A stretch of DNA of 6,989 bases from Actinomycetota bacterium (GTDB lineage: Bacteria; Actinomycetota; Actinomycetes; S36-B12), in assembly GCA_947472655.1 (NCBI GenBank), contig CANJCG010000082.1, positions 1 through 6,989 on the forward strand, read 5' to 3'. Numbering within the stretch: position 1 is the stretch's first letter; every line of letters begins with the position of its first letter. The notes beneath the pieces were generated by a model that had not been told where the DNA came from, did not search any database, and worked only from the letters and a program-made list of their open reading frames with translations. Both the position numbers and the translations under genes were made by a program. This document shows positions 6,919 to 6,989 of this stretch, one piece after another.

Positions 6919-6989
6919 TTAACGCTTAGCACCTGGAAGTAGTCCGCGTAGTCCCGCTTTGGCCTTAGCCAAGCGATCCTCTTCAACCA
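6919..6989 (-). CDS. C-terminal end of an unidentified gene (cut by the window)
   Basis: A minus-strand frame open to the right edge ends with TAA at 6921-6919, 28 bp before the rmlA start. The 22 visible residues start VEEDRLAKAKAG and end RGLLPGAKR, a basic tail like those often seen at the ends of glycosyltransferases and other cell-envelope enzymes. Its direction and spacing suggest the same operon as rmlA. Too little is visible for an assignment. A second open frame on this strand ends at 6906 but contains rare Arg codons (AGG, CGG) and many Trp and Tyr residues, so I prefer this one. Confidence 0.5.
   Translation of the reverse strand, partial: VEEDRLAKAKAGLRGLLPGAKR

Noticed and set aside
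6906..6989. Alternative minus-strand frame at the right edge ending at 6906
   Set aside because: Uses rare Arg codons and gives an unusual Trp/Tyr-rich tail; the frame ending at 6919 looks more like a protein C-terminus. The evidence is short either way.

Overview
The window is part of a cell-surface polysaccharide locus with two convergent gene blocks. The plus strand carries an ABC exporter and two large glycosyltransferases: a partial wzm-like permease, a wzt-like ATPase, a tandem GT2 protein and a GT4-type protein. The minus strand carries the last codons of an unidentified gene, then rmlA (glucose-1-phosphate thymidylyltransferase), then a class I SAM methyltransferase. The blocks meet tail to tail at about 5233-5253.

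The likely source is an actinobacterium of moderate GC; hand counts on several lines give roughly half G+C. This is an inference from recalled families. RmlA reads very like the mycobacterial and other actinobacterial enzymes, GTG starts are common (three of the five visible starts), and large two-domain glycosyltransferases with basic tails are typical of actinobacterial cell-wall clusters. A freshwater group of mid-GC Actinobacteria (Luna-type Microbacteriaceae or acI) would fit, but nothing here proves it.

The four plus-strand genes are packed as one operon: permease and ATPase overlap by 4 bp (GTGA), the ATPase stop is 2 bp before the GT2 start, and the GT2 stop and GT4 start share one base (TAATG). 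The expected logic is that the two glycosyltransferases build a glycan on a lipid carrier at the inner face of the membrane and Wzm/Wzt moves it across. The ATPase carries a C-terminal extension of about 130 residues resembling the glycan-recognising domain of O-antigen Wzt proteins, which the short mycobacterial galactan-exporter ATPase lacks. RmlA supplies dTDP-glucose, the precursor of dTDP-L-rhamnose. The methyltransferase may modify the glycan or a sugar precursor.

I found no RNA gene, CRISPR array, insertion sequence, attachment site or origin, and no gene-free stretch longer than about 60 bp. The families are known. The points most worth checking are the Wzt recognition domain next to a methyltransferase, the extra N-terminal domain of the GT4 protein, and the two apparently intact active sites of the GT2 protein.
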